This document shows, piece by piece, positions 44,659 to 53,766 of a stretch of 64,000 nt of DNA. The notes under the pieces were generated by a model. That model was given only the letters and a program-made list of their open reading frames with translations, had not been told where the DNA came from and did not search any database. Within the stretch, counting starts at the first letter, position 1. Each line of letters opens with the position of its first letter. Origin of the DNA: Nitrincola alkalilacustris. Its GTDB lineage: Bacteria; Pseudomonadota; Gammaproteobacteria; Pseudomonadales; Balneatricaceae. Position numbers and translations under genes: made by a program. The stretch spans positions 372,001 through 436,000 of the forward strand of contig NZ_WBOM01000003.1 of assembly GCF_008973755.1 (NCBI RefSeq), given 5' to 3'.

Positions 44659-46155
44659 GTGAGTAAACAATCAATATTTTCACAACGGATTAATCGAAAC
44701 ATGATCTGGATATTGCCCTGGTTTATGCCGTTGCTGGCGTTGGGTATTTCGCTGCTACTGTCGCCGGTGTTGCCCAGCGCCAATCTGGCGATGATCTACC
44801 TGGCAGGCGTGCTCATCACGGCTGTCAGCACCCGCGTCAAACCCGCATTGATCAGTGCGTTGCTGAGCTTTCTGATTTATAACTTCTTTCACACAGAACC
44901 ACGTTTCACGCTGTTGATTCTGCATAGAGAAGATGTACTGACTGCAGTGCTATTAGTTCTGGTGGCGGTTGTGACCGGCCATCTTGCGGCGAGACTCAGC
45001 GAAAAAGTAGAAGCACTGCAGATAAGCCATCAATGGAATCAACGCCAGATAGCATTTGCGCAGATGCTGGCACCCTGTGTCAATGGCGCCGAGATTGCCG
45101 ATGTGCTGCAGCGGCAACTGGCCAGTTATTTTTCGCGACGCTGCACCATCAGCTATCAACCCGATGGCCAGGAAAAGATTGGCTCTGTTGCGGATGAAAA
45201 GGGGGCAGAGGATACAGTCATTCTACTGGAGGAGAATGGCATAGTGAGTATTCTTTTTCTGAAGGACTGGTGTTGTCAGATACGGCTTGAATTAGACTTC
45301 GGTCATGCTGTAGCGACAGAAAAGAGAGCGCATCTTGAAGGGTTTGTGAATCTGGCTCGTCTGGCATGGGATCGAAGCCTGCTTGCACAGGCTTTGCAGG
45401 AGGAAACAACGATCAAAGAGCGAGAGCAGTTGCGCTCAGCGCTGCTGTCATCCATCTCTCATGACCTCAGAACGCCACTGGCAACCATGATCGGTTCGGT
45501 GTCGAGCCTGATTGAGTTGGAAGGGGCCTTTACTCCGGAGCAGAAAAGAGAGCTTCTTAATAATACTCTGACTGAAGCGCGACGTCTTGATGGCTATATA
45601 CAGAAGTTGATCGATATGACTCGACTTGGCCAGGGCGAACTGTCGCTGGATCGTGATTGGGTTGGGCTTGATGATATTATCAGTGTGGTCATCAAACGTA
45701 TCAAACCGCAGTTGAACAGTGTGCAGTTGAATATTGAGCTTTCGGATAATTTGCCACTGCTGTATGTTCATCCGGCCCTGATTGAGCAGGCCCTGTTTAA
45801 TGTACTGGAAAACGCAGTGAGGTTTTCACCTGCGTCGTCCACTATTCATTTAAGTGCCAGACTCAGCGCACAGTTTGTGAATATTGATGTCAAGGACTCC
45901 GGGCCGGGCATCCCGGTAAATGAATGGGACAGTATTTTCGACATGTTCCATACACTCGGGCACGGTGATCAGTATCCCTCGGGGACTGGACTCGGCCTGG
46001 CGATCTGCCGTGGCATCATCGGCGCTCATGGTGGACAGGCAATCGTACTCGAAAGCAGCCCGGGGCGTGGCACGACAATTCGCCTCAGTCTTCCGAGCGA
46101 TCCAGAAGTCGACGATATGCAAAGGGGGTGTGATGACTCAGATACTGATCATTGA
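44659..46155 (+). CDS. Short KdpD-like sensor histidine kinase
   Basis: 498 residues from GTG 44659 (ATG 44701 is the alternative; neither has a strong ribosome site, so coupling to trkH is likely). DUF4118 four-helix membrane region as in KdpD (LAMIYLAGVLITAVSTRVKPALISALLSFLIYNFF, HTEPRFT), a GAF-like segment, HisKA with SSISHDLRTPLATMIGS, and the ATPase lobe with DSGPGIP and GTGLGLAIC. The N-terminal KdpD and Usp domains of the E. coli protein (about 390 residues) are absent. It ends 23 bp inside the regulator gene. Probably senses K+ limitation or turgor and controls the trk genes. Confidence 0.9.
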   Translation: MSKQSIFSQRINRNMIWILPWFMPLLALGISLLLSPVLPSANLAMIYLAGVLITAVSTRVKPALISALLSFLIYNFFHTEPRFTLLILHREDVLTAVLLVLVAVVTGHLAARLSEKVEALQISHQWNQRQIAFAQMLAPCVNGAEIADVLQRQLASYFSRRCTISYQPDGQEKIGSVADEKGAEDTVILLEENGIVSILFLKDWCCQIRLELDFGHAVATEKRAHLEGFVNLARLAWDRSLLAQALQEETTIKEREQLRSALLSSISHDLRTPLATMIGSVSSLIELEGAFTPEQKRELLNNTLTEARRLDGYIQKLIDMTRLGQGELSLDRDWVGLDDIISVVIKRIKPQLNSVQLNIELSDNLPLLYVHPALIEQALFNVLENAVRFSPASSTIHLSARLSAQFVNIDVKDSGPGIPVNEWDSIFDMFHTLGHGDQYPSGTGLGLAICRGIIGAHGGQAIVLESSPGRGTTIRLSLPSDPEVDDMQRGCDDSDTDH

Positions 46156-46813
46156 TGATGAACCTCAGATCAGGCGGTTTCTGACCATCTGCCTCAGTTC
46201 ACAGGGGTATCAGGTATTGGAGGCAGTTGATGCTCTCAGTGGCTTGCAAACGGCTGCACTGAAATCACCGGATCTGATCATTATGGATCTTGGCCTGCCG
46301 GATATCGATGGTCAGGATCTGCTCAAGGCACTCAGAGATTTCTATCAGGGGCCTGTCATTGTGTTATCGGTACGTTCTTCTGAAAAGGAGAAGGTTCAGG
46401 CGCTCGATAGTGGTTGTAATGACTATGTCGAGAAACCTTTCGGAGCAAACGAACTCTTAGCCAGAATCCGCTCTGTGCTGCGTACGTTTTCCAGCATAGA
46501 TGTACCACCGGTCAACTTTGATGATGGCTATCTGTCGGTTGATCTGCAAAGTCGTAAAGTGCAACTCAATGGAGAGGAGGTGCATCTGTCCAAAAAAGAG
46601 TTTGAATTGCTCAGGGCACTGATCACCTATCCGGGACGGATTCTCACTCAACAACAGTTGCTGCGCGAAATCTGGGGCGAATATCATACCAAGGACACAC
46701 ACTACCTGCGTGTATTCATCGGCCGACTGCGCAGCAAACTGAAGGATGATCCGACAGCACCTCGTTATATCGAAACCGAAACGGGTGTTGGGTATCGATT
46801 CAAAAGTGGCTGA
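46133..46813 (+). CDS. KdpE-like OmpR-family response regulator
   Basis: 226 residues from ATG 46133, with AAGGGGG upstream, overlapping the kinase gene by 23 bp. Receiver domain with LIIDDEPQIRRFL and acceptor Asp in IIMDLGLPDIDG; winged helix with HLSKKEFELLRAL, LLREIWG and THYLRVFIGRLRSKL, ending ETETGVGYRF, as in KdpE. No kdpFABC genes are in the window. The repeated two-box module before trkH and before trkA is a good candidate target. Confidence 0.93.
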   Translation: MTQILIIDDEPQIRRFLTICLSSQGYQVLEAVDALSGLQTAALKSPDLIIMDLGLPDIDGQDLLKALRDFYQGPVIVLSVRSSEKEKVQALDSGCNDYVEKPFGANELLARIRSVLRTFSSIDVPPVNFDDGYLSVDLQSRKVQLNGEEVHLSKKEFELLRALITYPGRILTQQQLLREIWGEYHTKDTHYLRVFIGRLRSKLKDDPTAPRYIETETGVGYRFKSG

Positions 46814-46818
46814 AAATA

Positions 46819-46871
46819 TTTACACAATGTTTATACCTCTCTCCTGACTCACGAATGGCTTGTTTACGCCA
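46819..46871 (+). promoter_or_regulatory. Two-box promoter module before trkA
   Basis: Box 1 TTTACACAATGTTTAT (46819-46834), 17 bases, box 2 CGAATGGCTTGTTTACGCCA (46852-46871). It matches the module before trkH at 15 of 16 and 17 of 20 positions. It begins six bases after the regulator gene ends, so trkA probably has its own promoter. Confidence 0.55.
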
Positions 46872-46955
46872 CTTCCTTTGACAATAGATCTATGGAACAG
46901 CGCTTTGACGGCTGGCTGTTGCATTGGATCTCAGTGTCTGGAGTTGGCGTAAATC

Positions 46956-48332
46956 ATGAGAATTATTATTCTGGGTGCCGGGCAGGTCGGTGGCACTTTA
47001 GCCGAGAATCTGGCTGGTGAGTCAAATGACATCACTATTATTGATACTCAGGCGGCACGATTGCGTGAGTTACAGGACCGGCTGGATATCAGAACATTAG
47101 AGGGCAGAGCATCTTTCCCATCTACGCTGGAGCAGGCGGGTGCACGTGATGCGGATATGCTGATTGCGGTTACCAGCAGTGATGAAGTGAATATGATGGC
47201 GTGTCAGGTGGCTCATACTCTCTTCAGTGTTCCTACCAAGATTGCACGTGTGCGAGAGCACGACTATCTCTTGAATAACCGTTCCCTCTTTGCCAGTTCC
47301 GCAATGCCGGTCGATGTCTTGATCAGCCCTGAAGAGCTGGTGACGCGACATATCAAAAAACTGATTGAGTACCCCGGTGCTCTTCAGGTGATCGACTTTG
47401 CTGAGGGCAGCGCTCAGTTGGTCGCCATCCGCGCCTACTATGGTGGCCCTCTGGTTGGACGCGAAATCGCATTTCTCAAACAGCATCTTCCCAGTGTCGA
47501 TATGCGTGTGGCTGCGATTTACCGTCAGGACCGTGCCATCATCCCTGATGGATCGACTCTGGTGGAGGCAGATGATGAGGTATTCTTCGTAGCCGCCAGG
47601 CAGGATATCAGGCTGGTGATGAGTGAGTTACGCCGACTGGATAAACCCTATCGGCGCATCATGATAGCCGGTGGCGGTAATATCGGAGCGCGATTGGCAG
47701 AGCAGCTCGAGTCGAATCATCAGGTAAAACTGATTGAGTTAAACAAGCAGCGCTGTGTTCAATTGTCCCACCATCTGACTTCCTGCATCGTATTACATGG
47801 CAGTGCCTCGAATAAGGACTTGCTGCTGGAGGAGAATATAGAAAACTGCGATGTCTTCCTTGCACTTACCAATGATGATGAGGCCAATATCATGTCCTCA
47901 ATGCTGGCCAAGCGTCTCGGCGCTCGCACAGTGATGACATTGATCAATAACCCCGCGTATGTGGATCTGGTTCAGGGTGGTGTGATCGATATTGCCATCT
48001 CGCCACAGCAGACAACGATTGGAGCATTACTGGCCTATGTCCGTCGGGGCGATGTAGTGGCGGTTCATTCCCTGAGACGAGGTGCAGCGGAGGCGATTGA
48101 AGCGATAGCCCATGGTGATCCCGGTAACTCCAGGGTTGTTGGTAAAACCATCGATGAGATAGATTTGCCTGCTGGAACAACGATAGCTGCAATTGTTCGT
48201 GAGAAGAAGGTGCTGATAGCTCATGGTGATATACGCATAGAAAATGATGATCATGTCATCATGTTCCTGGTCGACAAAAAGCGCATCCATGAGGTGGAAA
48301 AGCTGTTTCAGGTCGGGCTTACCTTCTTTTAA
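46956..48332 (+). CDS. trkA: Trk system potassium uptake protein TrkA
   Basis: 458 residues, the standard length, with two tandem RCK_N/RCK_C halves. The first begins [19 protein letters not shown] with the NAD-binding glycine pattern; the second has [18 protein letters not shown]. TrkA is the cytoplasmic, NAD- and ATP-sensitive gate of the TrkH channel. It ends six bases before the convergent flavoprotein gene. Confidence 0.97.
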   Translation: MRIIILGAGQVGGTLAENLAGESNDITIIDTQAARLRELQDRLDIRTLEGRASFPSTLEQAGARDADMLIAVTSSDEVNMMACQVAHTLFSVPTKIARVREHDYLLNNRSLFASSAMPVDVLISPEELVTRHIKKLIEYPGALQVIDFAEGSAQLVAIRAYYGGPLVGREIAFLKQHLPSVDMRVAAIYRQDRAIIPDGSTLVEADDEVFFVAARQDIRLVMSELRRLDKPYRRIMIAGGGNIGARLAEQLESNHQVKLIELNKQRCVQLSHHLTSCIVLHGSASNKDLLLEENIENCDVFLALTNDDEANIMSSMLAKRLGARTVMTLINNPAYVDLVQGGVIDIAISPQQTTIGALLAYVRRGDVVAVHSLRRGAAEAIEAIAHGDPGNSRVVGKTIDEIDLPAGTTIAAIVREKKVLIAHGDIRIENDDHVIMFLVDKKRIHEVEKLFQVGLTFF

Positions 48333-48338
48333 CGATAG

Positions 48339-49604
48339 TTACAGCCTGTTTTCTGCAGCCAGCCACTTCATCACACCTTTGGCGGCATGATGACCGCTGG
48401 CAAAGCAGGCGGTCAGCAGATAACCACCTGTGGGTGCTTCCCAGTCCAGCATCTCACCGGCACAGAAAGTACCGGGCCGTTTGTTCAGCATCAGATCCTC
48501 TGTCATGGCGCTAAAATCGACGCCGCCGGTCGTGCTGATTGCTTCATCCATCGGCCGAGTGGCGGTCAGTGTCAGGGGCAGGGATTTCAGTGTGCTGGCG
48601 AGCTGGGCCATATCCTGCATCTGTTCGGCGCTGAGTACCTCGCGCAGCAGATCAGTCTGGATGCTCTTGATTCCCTGCCGACGCAGATGGTTGCTCAATG
48701 AGCGTGAACCGCGCGGTTTGCTCAATGCCTTCAGCAGTTGCTGTTCACTGCGATCCGGTATCAGATCAATTGTGATCACGGCTGATCCCTGTGTCTCGAT
48801 GGTATCGCGAATGGGTGCCGACAGGGCGTAGATCAATCCACCCTCAAGTCCGTAGCGCGTCAGCATCAGCTCGCCCTTCTGTTGCCAGTGTTTGCCCTGC
48901 GGGTCGGTGCAGCTCAACATAACACCTTTCAATGGCTCTCCGGCATGTCTACTCTGCATCAGCTCGCTCCAGTCGGTGATAAAGCCACAGTTGGCAGGTC
49001 GTAGTGGTTGCAGCAGAACTCCGACGGCTTCAAGCAACGGATACCATGCACCATCTGATCCCAGTTTAGCCCAGCTGCCGCCCCCCAGTGCCAGCAGAGT
49101 CGCATCGGCACGGACTGAGCGGACCCCCTCAGGCGTTTCAAATGTCAGTTGCTGTTGCTCCCAGCCGGTCCAGCGATGTCTGACATGAAAACGTACCCCC
49201 TGAGCACGCAAACGGTGTAACCAGGCGCGCAGCAACGGTGCAGCTTTCATCTCACGTGGAAAAACACGCCCGGACGAGCCGACAAAGGTTTCAATGCCCA
49301 GATTGGCCGCCCAGAGTCGCAGATGGTTGGCATCAAAATTTTGCAGCATCGGCAGCATCTGTGCTGAGCGCTCACCATAGCGAGTGATGAAGTCTTCAAA
49401 GGGTTCGGTATGGGTGATATTAAGGCCACCACGACCGGCCATCAGAAATTTCCGTCCAAGCGAGGGCATGGCATCAAACAGCTCAACATTTATGCCGGCA
49501 TCGGCCAGGGTTTCTGCTGCAATCAAGCCTGCAGGACCGCCACCGATGATCGCGACCAGTGGACGAGTGTCAACTGACTGGGAGGAGGGGGCGTGTTGAT
49601 TCAT
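48339..49604 (-). CDS. HI0933/YhiN-family flavoprotein, TIGR03862 type
   Basis: 421 residues. VAIIGGGPAGLIAAETLADAG at about 17-37 is the FAD-binding dinucleotide fold; GRKFLMAGRGGLNITHTE and the C-terminal GTFCAGEMLDWEAPTGGYLLTACFASG are the family signatures. Annotated broadly as NAD(P)/FAD-dependent oxidoreductase; the true reaction is not known to me. Convergent with trkA; it has its own promoter region shared with pbpG. Confidence 0.87.
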   Translation of the reverse strand: MNQHAPSSQSVDTRPLVAIIGGGPAGLIAAETLADAGINVELFDAMPSLGRKFLMAGRGGLNITHTEPFEDFITRYGERSAQMLPMLQNFDANHLRLWAANLGIETFVGSSGRVFPREMKAAPLLRAWLHRLRAQGVRFHVRHRWTGWEQQQLTFETPEGVRSVRADATLLALGGGSWAKLGSDGAWYPLLEAVGVLLQPLRPANCGFITDWSELMQSRHAGEPLKGVMLSCTDPQGKHWQQKGELMLTRYGLEGGLIYALSAPIRDTIETQGSAVITIDLIPDRSEQQLLKALSKPRGSRSLSNHLRRQGIKSIQTDLLREVLSAEQMQDMAQLASTLKSLPLTLTATRPMDEAISTTGGVDFSAMTEDLMLNKRPGTFCAGEMLDWEAPTGGYLLTACFASGHHAAKGVMKWLAAENRL

Positions 49605-49828
49605 CGGGCCTGCTTATCGTGTTGTCTGTTGGGTGTCTGTCATGCGGCATGATAGCAGGTGTCGCTTCAGCAGCGAAGTAATGCCCCGGCAGAGCAGTAG
49701 TAACCGCGTATAATTTAAGAGAAAGGGGCGAGCACTTTATTCGGGTTTCCATTATCATGATGGTGGTGTCGGATGAATTATCGGTATCTGTTCATCTGTT
49801 TTTTTCCATCTATTGTTGAATCTGTATC

Positions 49829-50749
49829 ATGAAAAAACTACTGCTTGCTGCCGCTATTCTTTTTGCCACTATCCCTGCTGCACCAGTCATGGCCGACACT
49901 GCACTCACGCACAAGGCGCAGACACTGGATAGTTCAGCGCTGAATCTTGCCTCTGTTCATGCGGCTATCGCCCCGCTGGGATCAGATGCAGTGATCTTCA
50001 GTAAACATGCCGACAAGGTTGTCCCGATTGCGTCGATCACTAAACTCATGACCGCCATGATCGTGCTGGATTCGGATCAGTCGCTTGATGAGTGGGTCGA
50101 GATCAGCAAACGCCACAAGCCTGCAGCGACGAATGCCTACTCCCGTATTCGTGTCGGATCTGAAGCCAAACGACATGACTTGCTGCGGATGTCTCTGATG
50201 TCCTCTGAAAATCTGGCCTCCTATCAATTGGCGCGCCATTATCCAGGTGGCTATGATGCGTTTATCGCCGCGATGAACGAAAAGGCCAGAGCACTGGGTA
50301 TGCATAATACTCGTTTCGTAGACTCCACAGGACTTTCCACCGACAACCGTTCCACCGCTTCAGACCTGCTCAAACTGGTGGCAGCCGCATATCAATATGA
50401 CGAGATTCGCAAGCTATCGACAGTCGGCAATTACGACGTTAATTTCAGAAAACCCCGCTATGCACTGGCATATGGCAACACCAATCCTCTGGTGCGGTCC
50501 GAGCGCTGGGATGTGCAGATGAGCAAGACTGGCTTCCTGAATGCTGCAGGGCGCTGCCTGGTGATGGTCGCGCGAATTGATGGTGAGCTGGTCGCTATGG
50601 TGTTTCTGGATTCGCTGGGCAGAATGTCACCGATCGGTGATGCCGGACGTGTCCGTCGTTGGCTTGAGACCGGCAATGGTGGTGATGTAACCAGCGAGGC
50701 CCTGGCCTATGAGCGCCAGCGCAGGACTGAACTTTACAGCAGCAGGTAA
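49829..50749 (+). CDS. pbpG: D-alanyl-D-alanine endopeptidase (PBP7)
   Basis: 306 residues with a signal peptide of about 22 residues. The three penicillin-binding motifs are complete: SITK (Ser69-Lys72), SEN (126-128) and KTG (233-235). GLSTDNRSTASDLLKL is typical of the PBP7 group, a periplasmic enzyme that cuts D-Ala-meso-DAP cross-links during wall remodelling. There is no beta-rich C-terminal domain as in PBP5. The HAD gene follows after 6 bp and is probably co-transcribed. Confidence 0.92.
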   Translation: MKKLLLAAAILFATIPAAPVMADTALTHKAQTLDSSALNLASVHAAIAPLGSDAVIFSKHADKVVPIASITKLMTAMIVLDSDQSLDEWVEISKRHKPAATNAYSRIRVGSEAKRHDLLRMSLMSSENLASYQLARHYPGGYDAFIAAMNEKARALGMHNTRFVDSTGLSTDNRSTASDLLKLVAAAYQYDEIRKLSTVGNYDVNFRKPRYALAYGNTNPLVRSERWDVQMSKTGFLNAAGRCLVMVARIDGELVAMVFLDSLGRMSPIGDAGRVRRWLETGNGGDVTSEALAYERQRRTELYSSR

Positions 50750-50755
50750 TTGATC

Positions 50756-51364
50756 ATGGATCTGATGGCTATCAGGGCAGTCGTGTTTGACCTGGATGGA
50801 ACGCTGGTTGATTCAGGCCTCGACTTCAAAGCGATGTGCGATGAGCTGGGTTTGCCTCATGGCACAGCTATTCTGGAGCATATGGGTCAGCTCGAATGCC
50901 CGGATGCCAGGCGTTCAATCGAAGAAGTGGTTCGCAAGCATGAACTTGAGGGCGCACGAAGAGCTACCTGGATGCCGGGTGCCAAAGCCTGTATTGATGC
51001 TTTGCACCAACTCGGTATGCCCATGGCTATCCTGACCCGGAATATGCGTGAAGCCACTGAGTTGACCCTGACAAATCTGGATATACCGATCGATCTGGTT
51101 CTGACGCGTGAAGACTGCCTGGCCAAGCCAGATCCTGAGGGATTGCACCTGATTGCCGACAAGCTTGGTATCCCCTGTGGTGATATGGTTTATATCGGTG
51201 ATTACATCTTTGATATACAGGTGGCGGCGAATGCACGCATGGCTTCCTGCCTGTATCGCAACGCCCGAAATGCTCATTTCGCGGAACAAGCCGACTGGAT
51301 AATCGACCATTTTGATGAGTTGACCAGAAAGGTTGAGAAGAGAAGGTTGGCACTGACGCCCTGA
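50756..51364 (+). CDS. HAD-family phosphatase
   Basis: 202 residues from ATG 50756. Four HAD motifs are visible: VVFDLDGTLVDS (nucleophile Asp), TRN, KPDPEG and IGDYIFDI. Cap of type C1, as in phosphoglycolate phosphatases. The substrate cannot be named from sequence. Six bases after pbpG. Confidence 0.87.
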   Translation: MDLMAIRAVVFDLDGTLVDSGLDFKAMCDELGLPHGTAILEHMGQLECPDARRSIEEVVRKHELEGARRATWMPGAKACIDALHQLGMPMAILTRNMREATELTLTNLDIPIDLVLTREDCLAKPDPEGLHLIADKLGIPCGDMVYIGDYIFDIQVAANARMASCLYRNARNAHFAEQADWIIDHFDELTRKVEKRRLALTP

Positions 51365-51485
51365 TCTGACTCACTGCCTTACTAACAGCTTTGAGTCTGC
51401 CTGTCAGTAGACTCCATGCGACTAAAGTCGCAGAGCTTTACATTAGCTGAACTGTATACTCGATCGCTTTTGGGCGGGATCCAGT

Positions 51486-52679
51486 ATGAAGCTCTGGCTT
51501 GAAGATTACCTGAACAGAGATATCCTGCGGCTGGTCTTGCTGGGGATGGCTGCAACAGGTATGGGAATAGGTCTCGGTCGTTTTGCCTATGCCGCGCTGG
51601 TACCGGGTATGATCGAAGCCGGGTGGTTTTCAGAACGTACCGTTGGCTTGATGGGGGCAGTGAATCTGCTGGGCTATCTGCTTGGTGCTTTGACCGCTTC
51701 GGCACTGGCGAAACGCTTTCCCGTGCATCGCATCATTCAATGCTCAGCACTGGGCATCGTCCTCAGCTTCCTGCTTTGTATTCTGCCACAGCCTGCCGGC
51801 TGGTTTTACCTTTGGCGGTTTATCGCCGGTATGACCGGTGCACTGCTGATGGTACTGGGGCCCGCCTCTGTAATGCGACTGCTGCCGGAAAATGTGCGCA
51901 AGGTGGCATCCACCTGCGTATTTGCCGGTATAGGCGTTGGCATACTGCTCTCTGCAACACTGGTTCCAATGTTGGTGAACCTTTCCAACAGCTATGGCTG
52001 GGCTGCACTGGGTGTTACAGCCCTGCTGGTGTTTCTCTATATGTTCAGATGGCCGCTCGTCTCATTCAGTAACGGGCAGCATGCTCACATACTCAACCGT
52101 GCCGACAAGCGCTCCTTACTGATGGCGGGTATGGGCGTTGTGGTTGTTGCCTATGCCTTGGATGCTGCCGCCTTTGTGCCGCATACGGTTTTCTGGGTGG
52201 ATTATCTGCAGCGTCATCTTGGCTGGTCCTCAGCTGCCGGTGGTTTTCAGTGGGCGCTGTTCGGTATTGGAGCGATAGTGGGGCCCTTCATGGTCGCTCT
52301 GCTGTCTGCGCGCTTTGGTGTCAGTCGTACACTGTTGGTTGCGCTGGTGCTGAAAAGTCTGGCGATCATGATGCCGACCTTTTTGCATGCGCCAGTATTT
52401 ATCAGCCTGTCATCCTTCGCTGTAGGTGCGCTGATCCCTGGAGTGGTGGCATTGACCTCAGGGCGTCTGGCTGAACTGGTGGGGCTTGAACATCATGCAT
52501 GGGCCTGGGGGTTGGCAACGGCGATATTCGCCCTGTCGCAGGCATTTGCCGGTTTCGGTTTTGCAGCGCTCTATACAGGGAGTCTCGGTGCAGGAAGTGT
52601 GTTTGTGCTGGCAGGCTCACTGGCGATGGTCGGCGTGCTTTGTCTGTTGCTGGTCAGGCAGCGCAGGGTTCAGATCTGA
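51486..52679 (+). CDS. YbfB/YjiJ-family MFS transporter
   Basis: 397 residues, 12 predicted membrane helices. MGIGLGRFAYAALVPGMIEAGWFS near the N-terminus is the hallmark of the YbfB/YjiJ branch of the major facilitator superfamily. The substrate is unknown. It ends 20 bp before the end of the convergent LysR gene. Confidence 0.87.
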   Translation: MKLWLEDYLNRDILRLVLLGMAATGMGIGLGRFAYAALVPGMIEAGWFSERTVGLMGAVNLLGYLLGALTASALAKRFPVHRIIQCSALGIVLSFLLCILPQPAGWFYLWRFIAGMTGALLMVLGPASVMRLLPENVRKVASTCVFAGIGVGILLSATLVPMLVNLSNSYGWAALGVTALLVFLYMFRWPLVSFSNGQHAHILNRADKRSLLMAGMGVVVVAYALDAAAFVPHTVFWVDYLQRHLGWSSAAGGFQWALFGIGAIVGPFMVALLSARFGVSRTLLVALVLKSLAIMMPTFLHAPVFISLSSFAVGALIPGVVALTSGRLAELVGLEHHAWAWGLATAIFALSQAFAGFGFAALYTGSLGAGSVFVLAGSLAMVGVLCLLLVRQRRVQI

Positions 52680-52699
52680 GCCTGATCCACAAGGCTCAT

Positions 52700-53653
52700 C
52701 TATTCGGATTTCTGCCCTTTACCGATAAAACGAACACTGGCGGGCAGCTGTGCTTTCGCCAGACCATCCCTGACATACTGGAGCAGAGACTCTGCCGCAG
52801 GCGTCAGCGAGCGTTTACGGCGGGTGATGATGCAGATTTCACGCTCTATGAGAGGAGTGTCCAGCGGAATGAAGCGCAAGCGCTCAAATGAACTGGTGTC
52901 GGCGGCCAGGGCTGGAATGATTGAGATGCCTAGCCCTTCACTGATCAGAGCGGCAAGACCTGCCGGGTTGGATACCTCAAGCAGTGATGTTTCCAGAGTG
53001 ACAGGCGCTACTCCCTGAGCTGAAAATCCCTCCAGTTGTGCTCGAATACCGGTATCAGAGGAGAGCAGAATTAATGGATAGGCGCGAACCTGATCCCACT
53101 GCAAAGGCTGTGTCAGTGTGACCAAAGGGTGCTCCTGAGGTACCACAACACCATAACGGTCGCGAAGTACCGGCTCATAATTCAGCTCAGCTTGGCGCGA
53201 GTGGTTACTGGCCAGACCGAAGTCCACCTCATTATCCAGCACGCGCTGTTCGATACCGCCAGCACCATCATCGCGCAGATAAAGGCTGATCCCCGGGTAA
53301 TCGGTAGCGAAGTGCTTGACGATGGTCGGCAGCAGGCGTGTCAGCATGGAGGGAGAGGCCGCAAGACCGACATGTCCCTGTTGGCGCAGTGATGTGGCAC
53401 GCAGATCCTCCATCGCGGAACGAAAGTCGGACAGCAGGCGTTGGGCTACAGGCAAAAACCGTTCACCCTCCTGAGTCAGGAATACACGGCGAGTGGTACG
53501 ATCCAGCAGGGTCAGCTCTGCCTGTTCTTCCAGCTGCTTGATGGTGGCGGTCAGCGTTGACTGTGTCAGGTGCAGATGTTCGGCTGCACGGGTAAAACTG
53601 CCACTGGATGCAATCTCGACAAAGGCTTGAAGATGGCGAATGGAAATATTCAT
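52700..53653 (-). CDS. LysR-type regulator divergent from ydiJ
   Basis: 317 residues. N-terminal winged helix with SGSFTRAAEHLHLTQSTLTATIKQLEEQ and an effector domain with QGHVGLAASPSMLTRLLP. No Shine-Dalgarno precedes the ATG; the leader is AT-rich, so the message may be leaderless or very short. Divergent from ydiJ over 113 bp, in which GATTAAT occurs twice. Likely regulator of ydiJ; the effector might be a 2-hydroxy acid, which is inference only. Confidence 0.88.
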   Translation of the reverse strand: MNISIRHLQAFVEIASSGSFTRAAEHLHLTQSTLTATIKQLEEQAELTLLDRTTRRVFLTQEGERFLPVAQRLLSDFRSAMEDLRATSLRQQGHVGLAASPSMLTRLLPTIVKHFATDYPGISLYLRDDGAGGIEQRVLDNEVDFGLASNHSRQAELNYEPVLRDRYGVVVPQEHPLVTLTQPLQWDQVRAYPLILLSSDTGIRAQLEGFSAQGVAPVTLETSLLEVSNPAGLAALISEGLGISIIPALAADTSSFERLRFIPLDTPLIEREICIITRRKRSLTPAAESLLQYVRDGLAKAQLPASVRFIGKGQKSE

Positions 53654-53766
53654 TTATTGATTATTTAGATTAATTGATAGAATTTTATCGTTTGAATGAT
53701 TAATGGATATTTTGCATCATTGCATCCTACAACACCAGTCAGAACTTTTTCCCAGCAGGCAGCCTC

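Noticed and set aside
46878-46883. TTGACA before trkA as a -35 element
   Set aside because: No acceptable -10 at 16-18 bases; the TTGTTT of box 2 is the better candidate because it is shared with trkH.
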